From positions 1 through 20,307 of IMG/VR virus record IMGVR_UViG_3300050120_000176: a stretch of 20,307 bases of DNA; one strand, given 5' to 3'. The stretch comes from a virus. The position numbers and the translations under genes are program-made. Of this stretch, positions 1 to 5,981 are shown piece by piece; within the stretch, counting starts at the first letter, position 1; the number at the start of each line of letters is the position of its first letter. The notes beneath the pieces were generated by a model, which was not told where the DNA came from, made no database searches, and worked only from the letters and a program-made list of their open reading frames with translations.

Positions 1-6
1 GTTCAT
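1..6 (-). CDS. Start of a further gene, cut by the window edge
   Basis: The first six bases read ATG AAC on the minus strand, and this ATG overlaps the TGA stop of the preceding gene as ATGA. That is the coupling used repeatedly in this genome, so a further gene probably begins here and continues outside the window. Nothing can be said about its product. Confidence 0.4.
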
Positions 7-206
7 TTCACTAGCTCCAGGTGTTTATACAACTTGTATTCAACGATGTCACTTGGCTCACCATAGTGCATCCAGCCAACGATTCCAGCCGAAACAACTT
101 GCACTATCCCGGCCCGTGTTCGCACTTCAACAACAGTATCGGGATTCACCGGCCCTTTTAGGGGGTGGTCTGCACCATTCCAAGGTGTCCAATCACCGTG
201 AATCAT
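3..206 (-). CDS. Small conserved phage protein, W-x2-W type, unknown function
   Basis: A 67-residue product. Two tryptophans near the N-terminus (WTPWNG), a central VEVRTRAG strand and a C-terminal W-x-H then DIVEYKLY resemble a short beta-rich domain common in phages, usually WxxWxGG...P...VEVR...W.H...DI..YR. No function is established for it that I know of. The start ATG overlaps the TGA of the zinc-ribbon gene upstream (ATGA), and GGAG lies about nine bases before it. Its own stop overlaps the next ATG at the window edge, so it is part of a coupled run of small genes. Confidence 0.75.
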   Translation of the reverse strand: MIHGDWTPWNGADHPLKGPVNPDTVVEVRTRAGIVQVVSAGIVGWMHYGEPSDIVEYKLYKHLELVK

Positions 207-376
207 TTCACTGACTCCGGTAGTTGCTCGACACCTGTGGTTCGCAGGTTACAGGGCCGCCATTCGTGGCCGCACGACTGACATTGATGGGTAGCGTGTG
301 GAGGATTGCGCCATCCCTTCTCGACGTTGGGCTTATCGATGTGCTGGGTATGACACCTTGGGCAATACAGAATCAT
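203..376 (-). CDS. Small zinc-ribbon phage protein
   Basis: A 57-residue product. It begins MILYCPRCH and contains a second pair, CQSCGHEW, giving a CxxC...CxxC zinc ribbon. The middle segment GWRNPPHATHQC and the ending (WRP, then TTGV) match a short zinc-ribbon protein seen in many phages, usually of the form CPxCxxxHID...WxNPPHxxHxCxxCGxxWRP. The zinc-binding role is inferred from the cysteines; the partner is unknown. The stop overlaps the next start (ATGA). No clear Shine-Dalgarno sequence precedes this ATG, so translation may depend on coupling or a weak site. Confidence 0.8.
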   Translation of the reverse strand: MILYCPRCHTQHIDKPNVEKGWRNPPHATHQCQSCGHEWRPCNLRTTGVEQLPESVK

Positions 377-396
377 CGGGATGCTGTTTTCACGTC

Positions 397-705
397 TTAT
401 GGAGTCTTCCTTAGAGGTCGGTCTTCCCGCTTGCCATTTTCATCTTCCAGGCCAACGAGGTAATCTAAACTACACTTCAACACCATCGCCAGGGCAATGA
501 TCGTATCTAAACGAGGCATCATTCTGCGATTTTCGAATCCAGTTATCGTGCTGACGTTGATACCACTCTGACGCGATAGCTCTATCAAGTCCATGCCCTT
601 GTCCATCCGGGCCTTCTTCAGTCGATAGCCCAAGACACCTTTACCGTCACAGTTTCTACTTTCGAGTCGCAAGATAGTCGGGCAGTTGATTAGATGGCTG
701 GTCAT
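397..705 (-). CDS. XRE-family helix-turn-helix regulator
   Basis: A 102-residue product. Residues around 25-85 form a Cro/CI-type helix-turn-helix: LGYRLKKARMDKGMDLIELS, then SGINVSTITGFENRRMMPRL, then ALAMVLKCSLDYLVGL. This is the normal layout of the family, with the recognition helix in the INVSTITGFEN segment. The N-terminal 25 residues and short C-terminal tail are outside the domain. It has a strong ribosome binding site (AAAGGAG, six bases before ATG), and the previous gene stops just upstream. It probably controls phage promoters, but its operators cannot be assigned from this window. No dimerisation or peptidase domain follows, so it is Cro-sized rather than CI-sized. Confidence 0.85.
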   Translation of the reverse strand: MTSHLINCPTILRLESRNCDGKGVLGYRLKKARMDKGMDLIELSRQSGINVSTITGFENRRMMPRLDTIIALAMVLKCSLDYLVGLEDENGKREDRPLRKTP

Positions 706-707
706 GC

Positions 708-935
708 TTAGCTCCTTTCTTTGACGTGCTCTGCGCGCAAGTGAGTTATACCCCGTTCTATGTTCTTCATTTCTTGGGCAACCACCGCACTATAGGCCAT
801 TGAAGCCGCTTGCTCGGCCCTCTTGTACGCACGAGTCAGGCAGTCTTTTCGGTAGTTCTCGACAATTTGTTCTATGTCCAGATCCTTGAACTTCACCTGG
901 GCTATGGAATGGCCTGCTGGTCTGTAGTCAGTCAT
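708..935 (-). CDS. Hypothetical protein, helical
   Basis: A 75-residue product that I do not recognise. After an N-terminal stretch ending KFKDLDIEQI it is rich in Ala, Glu, Lys and Arg with heptad-like spacing, suggesting mostly helix, perhaps a coiled coil. The ATG lies inside the end of the upstream gene (eight-base overlap), and its stop is three bases before the XRE-type gene. The tight packing and uninterrupted frame support a real gene; function is unknown. Confidence 0.6.
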   Translation of the reverse strand: MTDYRPAGHSIAQVKFKDLDIEQIVENYRKDCLTRAYKRAEQAASMAYSAVVAQEMKNIERGITHLRAEHVKERS

Positions 936-1206
936 TGTCGGAATCCTGCGCTTGTGCGTGTTGGCGGTGTTGAGCTTCGGCTATTAATTTGGCATTGCGT
1001 AGCGTGCGCTGAATCTTCGTGCATGTTACTACAGGGCCGCCCTGCCAGATAGATCCACCATCTAAACGCGTTGGTGGGTGGTCTTCTACTTCAATACGAT
1101 AACCCAATGCCAGTGCGCGGTCAGTCAACCCGGCAATCTGACGCTGGATAGACAGTAGTTCGTCTTCTATCTCGTGCTGGTCATTCAATTTGATTGCGCA
1201 GGCCAT
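928..1206 (-). CDS. Hypothetical protein with N-terminal coiled-coil look
   Basis: A 92-residue product of unknown function. The first 40 residues (HEIEDELLSIQRQIAGLTDR) look helical and possibly coiled. A middle part with HPPTRLDGGSIWQGGPVVTC follows, then a charged, glutamine-rich tail. The start has AGGAG five or six bases upstream, and that site overlaps the stop of the preceding gene. Nothing in it names a pathway. Confidence 0.65.
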   Translation of the reverse strand: MACAIKLNDQHEIEDELLSIQRQIAGLTDRALALGYRIEVEDHPPTRLDGGSIWQGGPVVTCTKIQRTLRNAKLIAEAQHRQHAQAQDSDND

Positions 1207-1208
1207 GG

Positions 1209-1544
1209 CTACTCCTGATTACTCAATGGTATGAACATGCTTCCCACGAACATCCCAAATATCTGGCGGCACGTCGTAATCTGGTCATGGGTGAGAGCGA
1301 CTACCGACATGTAGCGTTGTGCCCTGTCATAGCCCTTACCGGGAAACTCGCGGCTCATCAACGTCTCACTGTCCATATTTCTAAAGGCGGGATGAAATTG
1401 ACTACTGCCGTCCGAGAACACCAGCTTATGGGCATAGAGACTACCATCTGGCAACGGTTCTGCCGACATTGAGGATAGCAGGAATGCTTTCTGGCCTTCG
1501 AATCGAAATTCTTCTTCAGTCAGCACCTTAAACGGTATAGCCAT
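1209..1544 (-). CDS. Hypothetical protein downstream of the terminase
   Basis: A 111-residue product starting MAIPFKVLTEEEF. I chose this ATG over an upstream TTG at 1565 because AAGGAG sits five or six bases before it, whereas the TTG would start inside the palindromic repeat. It is predicted soluble, mixed alpha/beta, and I do not recognise the family. It is the first gene after the terminase large subunit, separated by about 57 bases holding the palindrome at 1560-1575. Position alone is not enough to call it a portal or head gene, and its length argues against a portal. Confidence 0.65.
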   Translation of the reverse strand: MAIPFKVLTEEEFRFEGQKAFLLSSMSAEPLPDGSLYAHKLVFSDGSSQFHPAFRNMDSETLMSREFPGKGYDRAQRYMSVVALTHDQITTCRQIFGMFVGSMFIPLSNQE

Positions 1545-1559
1545 ATCCACTCCTTGGCT

Positions 1560-1575
1560 CCGCAATTGATTGCGG
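1560..1575. repeat. 16-nt palindromic repeat, copy 1
   Basis: CCGCAATTGATTGCGG on the plus strand, one of five copies in the window. It can fold as a 6-bp stem with a 4-nt loop (UCAA in the minus-strand transcript). It lies between the large terminase stop and the next start, and the minus-strand flank GGCGCTGT is shared with the copy at 4081. The ribosome binding site of the next gene begins within about five bases of the hairpin, so it could affect translation or processing. No T-run follows, so it is not a standard intrinsic terminator. Confidence 0.85.
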
Positions 1576-1581
1576 ACAGCG

Positions 1582-1597
1582 CCGCTTTCGCGTGCGG
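1582..1597. repeat. Second CCGC...GCGG hairpin next to copy 1
   Basis: CCGCTTTCGCGTGCGG has the same length and the same CCGC and GCGG ends as the palindromic repeat six bases away, but a different centre. In the minus-strand RNA the centre gives CGC-GAAA-GCG, a stable GNRA tetraloop hairpin. It may be a diverged second copy or an independent hairpin. The large terminase stop is a few bases upstream. Confidence 0.5.
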
Positions 1598-1601
1598 AAA
1601 T

Positions 1602-2909
1602 CTAGGTTACCTTTTTGAAGATACCCTCACCCAATCCAAACACCACTGCTGGTCCATATACAAAAGCGTCGAGCAAGTCATCAGCCCGCTTGTACGCTTC
1701 CTTATCATTTAGGTAGAATTTCTCTATCTGGGCCAACAAATGGTTCTTGGTTTTGCCATTGTATTCCTTAACTTTGGTAAAAGCACATTCATGAATCTTT
1801 ACCTTATGCCCATAAACGTGCCCACTTACACCAATCGCCCTCCCATCTTTGCCTACCGCCGTGATGCCGCTGGGGATCGGTGTCGCCACGTAACCCTGTA
1901 GCGCGCATTGCTGGAGCAGAATAATACCGCTGGCTTTATCTTCAATGTAGACTCCGCCCTCACTATGCTCGTATCCGTAGCGGGCTTTCAATCTGTCCGA
2001 CCAGCGCTCCATGTTGGCATACACTCCCGGGAGCCAATCGATTAGCAGCGCGCCATCGATCTTCACCACATCCCAATCCAATAACGTAAGGGGTGCCCCG
2101 TTACCGTATTTGTTGAATGCCCAGTAACAAACCGCCGTGCCATCGTGAGCTACTCCGTCCTTAACCGCGCTATCAATGGTGGCAAGGATGTATTCACAAT
2201 TAACCGGGTCGCCTACAGGCTTCCCATTATTGAGCAGGTACTCAACTTTAAAGAATGCGTCGCCACCCCAGTTGATAAACTCGGCCAAAATCTCCTGTTT
2301 GTAAACCAGCGGTGGGTAGTCGTATATCAGCTTTGCGACATCCTCAGCGGGCAGGTAGGGATTCTGTGCTGTCGGGGCATGAAACTCGGTGAACCCATAC
2401 TGTGGGTCGTTACATATTGCGTAGAAGAAATTCTCGTCGTCGGCACCATTGGGCGTACTCATAACCACTGCCCGGCCTTTGCGGTCGATCAGTGTCGGCT
2501 TGATTGCCTTCTTCCATACGTCCAACATGTTGGGGCGTGTGAAAGCCCCTTCGTCAATGATCACCAAGTCATATTTGCGACCACGACCCGGCATTTCATT
2601 ACTACCATCGAGCGACCAGAAATCGATGCCCCCACCATTGACGGACTTGAACACCATCGTGCTCTTGTTCGCACTCTTCTTAATCGGTGCGAGCAGCACC
2701 TCAAGTTCGTTATAGGTTTCCGATACAGTCTTATACGTGGGAACAAAAATACCAACGTTGCGGCCCTTCCCTATGGCATCGCCAGCGAGAATCTTACCGT
2801 AGTCGGTCTTACCCCATCGACGGCCACATCGTAGGGCGAAATATCTAGTACGTGCATTCCAGGCATTAACCTGCCCTTGGTGGAATAGCGGGAGTTCAAG
2901 TGTTGGCAT
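1602..2909 (-). CDS. terL: Terminase large subunit (packaging ATPase and nuclease)
   Basis: A 435-residue product. It is the motor that pumps phage DNA into the prohead and cuts it. ATPase domain: Walker A GRRWGKT at residues 29-35, Walker B LVIIDE at 115-120, and coupling motif MSTPNG further on. C-terminal RNase H-like nuclease domain: ATIDSAVKD with an early acidic residue, then IEDKASG, then RADDLLDAFVYG near the end supply the expected acidic metal ligands. The length fits the family. The ATG overlaps the stop of the small subunit gene (TAATG), indicating coupled translation. The set of motifs identifies the protein without doubt, but I cannot assign headful or cos packaging from them. 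Confidence 0.97.
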   Translation of the reverse strand: MPTLELPLFHQGQVNAWNARTRYFALRCGRRWGKTDYGKILAGDAIGKGRNVGIFVPTYKTVSETYNELEVLLAPIKKSANKSTMVFKSVNGGGIDFWSLDGSNEMPGRGRKYDLVIIDEGAFTRPNMLDVWKKAIKPTLIDRKGRAVVMSTPNGADDENFFYAICNDPQYGFTEFHAPTAQNPYLPAEDVAKLIYDYPPLVYKQEILAEFINWGGDAFFKVEYLLNNGKPVGDPVNCEYILATIDSAVKDGVAHDGTAVCYWAFNKYGNGAPLTLLDWDVVKIDGALLIDWLPGVYANMERWSDRLKARYGYEHSEGGVYIEDKASGIILLQQCALQGYVATPIPSGITAVGKDGRAIGVSGHVYGHKVKIHECAFTKVKEYNGKTKNHLLAQIEKFYLNDKEAYKRADDLLDAFVYGPAVVFGLGEGIFKKVT

Positions 2910-4000
2910 TACAGGCCACCACCCGGTAGTTCATCCGGCAATCCGCCTGCACTGCCCCCGGGCACTCCACCGATGATCGTCACTACAGAATCCTTCTTCA
3001 ACAGCGCTGCTGCTTTCTCGCCAGAGATCGCGGACTTCGCCAACAGCTTCTGTCGCTTCTGTTCGTTCTCGTCTAGTTGATCGCGCATGATCTTCTGATC
3101 CACGCCAATCCGCAAACAGAATAACCGGAATTCCTCCTGGGTCATCTCGCTTGGTGTCTTACCGCTTTCTGGATCTGGAATCTCTGGCTCTGGGTTAGGT
3201 AAATCATCTGGTAACCCGCCCGTCATTGACACCCCGCCGCTTCCCTGATCGCCCGCCCATTCTGGTGGTGCATCACCAAATTCCTTGGGTAAAATCTTGC
3301 TCAACATAAATTTACGTGCCTCGATCTTCACCCGTGATCGTTGTACGTTGTCGGTCATCACAATCTCTTTCGTGCCATCAGCCTTATCTACGATAGTCAC
3401 TGACATGCAGGGTGTGTCAGCAATATGGATAGTCTCATCTGCCCACACCATCGCCCGCATTTGTTGTGCGAGGGCGTACCGTTCTCGTAAGTCCTTGTCC
3501 TCAACCACCCAGCGTAAGAACACACTGGTTCCTGGCATATTACGATCTTCACAGATCTTCCGTAGGGGTATGCCATCAATCACACGTTCAAGTATGTACT
3601 CTGCTACTTCTGGGCAATAGGCCATACCCATATCTGCTCTTGATCTGAAATGATCTTGGGCAATGAAATTAGCCACTACCCACCTGCGGGCTTTTTCACC
3701 GAGTACACAGTCGTTTAGTTCTTCTACAGCTAAGATGATTTCAGCCGCACTTATGCCGCCGCGCTTTCTGGCTTCATCTACTGTTTGTGGGATGTGGTAT
3801 TGGCGTAGTTCTTCTGCTAATTCTCTATCTACCCCGATTCGTTCATCGGCCCAGTTATTGAACTTATCTAAATATGCTTGGGCTTTTTTTTGATCGGTCT
3901 TACTCATGATCTGAGCTTTCTGCTCTGCTGCCAGTCGGTTTTTCTCATAGCCTTTCTTGGTCGGCTTTTTTGGCTGGGGGTTGAGAATATTAACTGTCAT
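2909..4000 (-). CDS. terS: Terminase small subunit-like protein with long C-terminal tail
   Basis: A 363-residue product starting MTVNILNPQPKK. The part from about residue 130 to 240 resembles the Sf6-type small terminase: an ICEDRNMPGTSVFLRWV helix-turn-helix, then a stretch of aligned helices with IADTPC, and then RSRVKIEARKFMLSKILPKEFGD, which is a family hallmark. This subunit normally recognises the packaging site and feeds the large subunit. It is unusually long, with an extra N-terminal region of about 100 residues and a Pro/Gly/Glu-rich tail carrying two copies of a GGLPDDLP-like motif. An in-frame extension upstream to a TTG at 4090 would begin inside the repeat at 4081, so I rejected it. 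The chosen ATG has no strong ribosome binding site. Confidence 0.85.
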   Translation of the reverse strand: MTVNILNPQPKKPTKKGYEKNRLAAEQKAQIMSKTDQKKAQAYLDKFNNWADERIGVDRELAEELRQYHIPQTVDEARKRGGISAAEIILAVEELNDCVLGEKARRWVVANFIAQDHFRSRADMGMAYCPEVAEYILERVIDGIPLRKICEDRNMPGTSVFLRWVVEDKDLRERYALAQQMRAMVWADETIHIADTPCMSVTIVDKADGTKEIVMTDNVQRSRVKIEARKFMLSKILPKEFGDAPPEWAGDQGSGGVSMTGGLPDDLPNPEPEIPDPESGKTPSEMTQEEFRLFCLRIGVDQKIMRDQLDENEQKRQKLLAKSAISGEKAAALLKKDSVVTIIGGVPGGSAGGLPDELPGGGL

Positions 4001-4080
4001 GATCGGGTCACTGCATGAGCGTGCTGGGAGGTCAGTGTACAACAGCTTGTGGGTGAACAACAACATGCCTATAGAGCGCT

Positions 4081-4096
4081 CCGCAATCAATTGCGG
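4081..4096. repeat. 16-nt palindromic repeat, copy 2
   Basis: CCGCAATCAATTGCGG on the plus strand. The flanks extend the pairing: GCGCT on one side matches AGCGC on the other after a two-base bulge, making this the longest stem of the five. It lies just after the stop of the small membrane protein gene and 81 bases before the small terminase start. The minus-strand flank GGCGCTGT is shared with copy 1. Confidence 0.85.
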
Positions 4097-4104
4097 ACAG
4101 CGCC

Positions 4105-4314
4105 CTACTTGAGCAATCGGATGTGTCTGTGCCTAAGTACGTTTTTACTCGTTTTTTGAGCTTTTTCTATGCAAGTACGGGCTTGTCGCTTGGCTAAAAA
4201 TGATCTGCCCGCATGGCGTGCGAGAGCGTAAACAATGGTTGCCCACCCAGCGAGCCATACAACACTGATAGCCCACCAGCTTATGGTCAAGAACCACTGT
4301 AGCGCATCCCGCAT
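4105..4314 (-). CDS. Small membrane protein, function unproven
   Basis: A 69-residue product. Residues about 7-31 (LQWFLTISWWAISVVWLAGW onward) make one clear transmembrane helix, followed by a basic tail rich in Lys, Arg and His. A single N-terminal helix with a cytosolic basic tail would fit a pinholin, a spanin or another small inner-membrane protein; nothing decides between them. ATG at 4314 is preferred over ATG at 4330 because AGGGG lies before it and the 4330 frame reads as an unlikely cysteine-rich peptide. It lies directly upstream of the terminase genes. Confidence 0.6.
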   Translation of the reverse strand: MRDALQWFLTISWWAISVVWLAGWATIVYALARHAGRSFLAKRQARTCIEKAQKTSKNVLRHRHIRLLK

Positions 4315-4329
4315 TGCAGCCCCTGTGCA

Positions 4330-4515
4330 TTACACAGCTTGCCCAAAATGACAGGTAAGGCCTTTATTCTCGCGCTTGAGCAGGCGAGACAATTTGGTGC
4401 CAGCCGGGTTATTGACTGGACGAACTTGCCGCTGCGCCAAACGAATTGCTCGACGCTGGGCTTTGTTCAACAGCGGGTTCTTGAGGCGCTTGCTCAGACT
4501 GTGCTTGGTTTTCAT
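4330..4515 (-). CDS. Small very basic protein
   Basis: A 61-residue product starting MKTKHSLSKRLKNP. It is strongly basic (many Lys and Arg, as in KAQRRAIRLAQRQ), which suggests nucleic-acid binding, but no family is recognised. AGGAA precedes the ATG by about six bases. Its first 107 bases overlap the low-complexity end of the preceding gene in another frame. Its stop makes TAATG with an alternative downstream ATG. Confidence 0.55.
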   Translation of the reverse strand: MKTKHSLSKRLKNPLLNKAQRRAIRLAQRQVRPVNNPAGTKLSRLLKRENKGLTCHFGQAV

Positions 4516-4891
4516 TTGTGGTTCCTGTTTGTAGATCGGCAGAAGCAACAGATTTGCCGCTTGCCTGAGGTTTGGTGCCCGGTTGTACTACAGGGGGCGG
4601 GGGTTCTACATGTACTACAGGTGGTGTTTGCACCACCGGTGCCAGTGGGTCGGGGGGTGTATAGCCTGGGAACACTTGGGGACCACCAAGGCGGGCGTTC
4701 GGTGCGCGATAGGTCAGCACCAAATTTTCTGGGCCAGTCAGCGCAGTGGTGATGCCACCCTGAGGCTTATCGAATTGCACACGCACAAACCCGACAAATA
4801 CTTCTACGACTGTGCCGGTGTAAGGTTGCAAACCACCGGTAGGGCTGGGGCACTCCACCTTGTCAGCCACTTGAGGGGTATAGGTGTTCAT
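4409..4891 (-). CDS. SH3-like/KOW-like domain protein with Pro/Ser-rich tail
   Basis: A 160-residue product. Residues 5-60 look like a small beta-barrel of SH3/KOW type: VADKVECPSP, then TGTVVEVFVGFVRVQFDKP, then LVLTY. From about residue 75 to the end it is low complexity, first Pro/Val-rich and then Gln/Ser/Ala-rich, ending in a serine run. The start is coupled to the gene before it (ATGA). The tail overlaps the small basic gene in another frame by 107 bases, which may explain its odd composition. The barrel assignment is by pattern only; the molecular role is unknown. Confidence 0.65.
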   Translation of the reverse strand: MNTYTPQVADKVECPSPTGGLQPYTGTVVEVFVGFVRVQFDKPQGGITTALTGPENLVLTYRAPNARLGGPQVFPGYTPPDPLAPVVQTPPVVHVEPPPPVVQPGTKPQASGKSVASADLQTGTTNENQAQSEQAPQEPAVEQSPASSNSFGAAASSSSQ

Positions 4892-5103
4892 GAACTCTCC
4901 TTGTTGTCACGCACTGCGCGTGTACTGACTTTCATTTCATAATTGCGCATAGCCAGGGGCGTGCGTGGCTCCAGACTGATTTCCAGCACTACTCCCATGC
5001 CCCGCGCCAAATCACATAAATCTTGTGCGCGTCGGGCAATGAACAACACCGGGTCACAATCGGGGCGTTGTCCCTCTCCATCTATGGTGGTATCAATGGA
5101 CAT
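4888..5103 (-). CDS. Conserved small phage protein
   Basis: A 71-residue product. A central helix (FIARRAQDLCDLARGMGVVL) is followed by EISLEPRTPLAMRNYEMKVS, which matches a short phage protein usually read as a helix plus PLAMGxYE and a strand. No function is known to me. The start lies inside the end of the preceding gene (11-base overlap) and the stop overlaps the next ATG (ATGA), so it belongs to the coupled run that starts at the promoter near 5.8 kb. Confidence 0.75.
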   Translation of the reverse strand: MSIDTTIDGEGQRPDCDPVLFIARRAQDLCDLARGMGVVLEISLEPRTPLAMRNYEMKVSTRAVRDNKESS

Positions 5104-5245
5104 CTTTCATCAGCCCCTTCTCGGTACAGTGTTTAAGGATAGCATCAGTGCAACCATTGATCCAGTCACTGGCCTTTACTTCTGTCTGGTGGGCTTCGAG
5201 TTCGCAGAGTGGGCAGTATTCAGAGCCGTCTTCTTTCTCACCCAT
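5093..5245 (-). CDS. Small cysteine-containing protein
   Basis: A 50-residue product. It begins MGEKEDGSEYCPLCELEAHQ, so a CxxC pair lies near the N-terminus, with further cysteines at the WINGC and KHC positions; it may bind zinc. GGAGG lies about ten bases upstream of the ATG, and the start overlaps the stop of the previous gene (TGATG). Both coupling and the ribosome binding site support it although it is short. Function unknown. Confidence 0.7.
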   Translation of the reverse strand: MGEKEDGSEYCPLCELEAHQTEVKASDWINGCTDAILKHCTEKGLMKDVH

Positions 5246-5439
5246 CAAATACAATCCTCCGGCCTGCACGCCACGCGTGTTGCAGGCACTGGACCGGGAT
5301 CTTGAATGATCACATATCGGCCATCAACCACGCGTACGTGTTTCATCGCGCACGGACACGCCGGTTGGCCGTCTTGCGGTCCCACGCAATTACAAGGCTG
5401 CACCGTATTATCAACCCCGGTATAAATGCCGTTAGTCAC
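5245..5439 (-). CDS. Small cysteine-rich phage protein with GTG start
   Basis: A 64-residue product. I place the start at a GTG because GGAGG sits six bases before it and the longer frame upstream is only a shadow of the neighbouring gene. The sequence has CNC, then CPCAMKHVRVVDGRYVII and a late Cys pair, so metal binding is possible. A CPCAM...V..DGR pattern is seen in small phage proteins of unknown role. It overlaps the preceding gene by eight bases and the following one through TGATG. Confidence 0.7.
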   Translation of the reverse strand: MTNGIYTGVDNTVQPCNCVGPQDGQPACPCAMKHVRVVDGRYVIIQDPGPVPATRVACRPEDCI

Positions 5440-5743
5440 GTTCGGCCTCCTGTTCAAGCTTGTCCATTTCCATTGTAGCAAAGCCCTCGGCCATGTCCTC
5501 GAAAGCCTTGAATAACATTTGCTTGTACACAACTCCCCATACAGCAGGTGAGACGGGGCCACCAAGAGCACTAATCGTGAGTGCTACGGCTGAATCATTC
5601 GATGTAAACCATTCGAAGGCCTCGTGAATATCGGCAATCGTGGGGTTGGTAGTGAGGCGCTTGTACTCCCTTGCGCCAATCAAATCCTTCTGCTCAGCAT
5701 AGGCGTCTTCATCCTCCAACCACTGAGCATGTCTACTTGACAT
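5432..5743 (-). CDS. Hypothetical protein, first gene after the 5.8 kb promoter
   Basis: A 103-residue product beginning MSSRHAQWLEDEDAY, acidic overall and mostly helical by composition. I do not recognise a family. ATG at 5743 is chosen over the in-frame ATG at 5755 because the latter is part of the leader motif ATGGAGT, which supplies a GGAG ribosome binding site six bases before 5743. It opens the operon driven by the promoter at 5776-5803. Confidence 0.7.
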   Translation of the reverse strand: MSSRHAQWLEDEDAYAEQKDLIGAREYKRLTTNPTIADIHEAFEWFTSNDSAVALTISALGGPVSPAVWGVVYKQMLFKAFEDMAEGFATMEMDKLEQEAERD

Positions 5744-5775
5744 GATGAACTCCATTTCAGTTGTACCAGCTATTC

Positions 5776-5803
5776 AATATAGCCCAAAACTGTTGTTTGT
5801 CAA
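5776..5803 (-). promoter_or_regulatory. Sigma70-type promoter with 16-bp spacer
   Basis: On the minus strand, TTGACA at 5803-5798 and TATATT at 5781-5776 are separated by exactly 16 bp. Twenty bases later comes the ATGGAGT leader motif at 5755-5749 and then the start of the 103-residue gene. The palindromic repeat at 5812-5827 lies eight bases upstream of the -35 box. One of five promoters with the same geometry. Confidence 0.85.
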
Positions 5804-5811
5804 AGGCATTT

Positions 5812-5827
5812 CCGCAATCAATTGCGG
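5812..5827. repeat. 16-nt palindromic repeat, copy 3
   Basis: CCGCAATCAATTGCGG on the plus strand. It sits one base after the stop of the 50-residue gene that follows the polymerase, and eight bases before the -35 box of the next promoter. The minus-strand stretch after it (GCGGAAA then CCTTTGACAAA) is nearly the same as at copy 4, so hairpin and promoter appear to travel together. Confidence 0.87.
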
Positions 5828-5828
5828 T

Positions 5829-5981
5829 CTACAGCATCCCATCAATTTTAACAAAGCGCTCATATTGTGAGCGCCACGTCATGAAATCCTGCACGGGCTG
5901 CTTGTAATACTGACGAAAAGCCTTTTCCGCCATATAGGCCAGAAATATTTCGGTCGTGGTTACTTCGTAGTCTAGTATCAT
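5829..5981 (-). CDS. 50-residue protein coupled to the polymerase
   Basis: A 50-residue product, MILDYEVTTTEIFLAYMAEK at the start and FVKIDGML at the end. Its ATG overlaps the polymerase stop (ATGA), so it is probably translated by ribosomes that finish the polymerase. It is rich in aromatic residues and probably helical (KAFRQYYKQPVQDFMTWRSQ). No family is recognised. A small polymerase accessory role is possible only by position. The palindrome follows its stop immediately. Confidence 0.7.
   Translation of the reverse strand: MILDYEVTTTEIFLAYMAEKAFRQYYKQPVQDFMTWRSQYERFVKIDGML

Noticed and set aside
2145-2834. Plus-strand open frame of 229 codons
   Set aside because: It lies wholly antisense to the large terminase, has no family pattern and no ribosome binding site; it is a by-product of the coding strand's codon use.
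4038-4070. TTGTTG...TACACT promoter before the small terminase
   Set aside because: The -35 match is poor and the 18-bp spacer breaks the pattern of the five convincing promoters.
4001-4090. N-terminal extension of the small terminase to a TTG at 4090
   Set aside because: It would begin inside the palindromic repeat, with no ribosome binding site; the ATG at 4000 starts a protein-like sequence.
4145-4330. Alternative minus-strand frame at ATG 4330
   Set aside because: The TAATG overlap is attractive, but the peptide is cysteine- and histidine-rich without pattern, while the ATG at 4314 opens a frame with a clear membrane helix and a ribosome binding site.
4339-4752. Plus-strand open frame of 137 codons
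   Set aside because: Antisense to two minus-strand genes that are coupled to their neighbours; composition is not protein-like.
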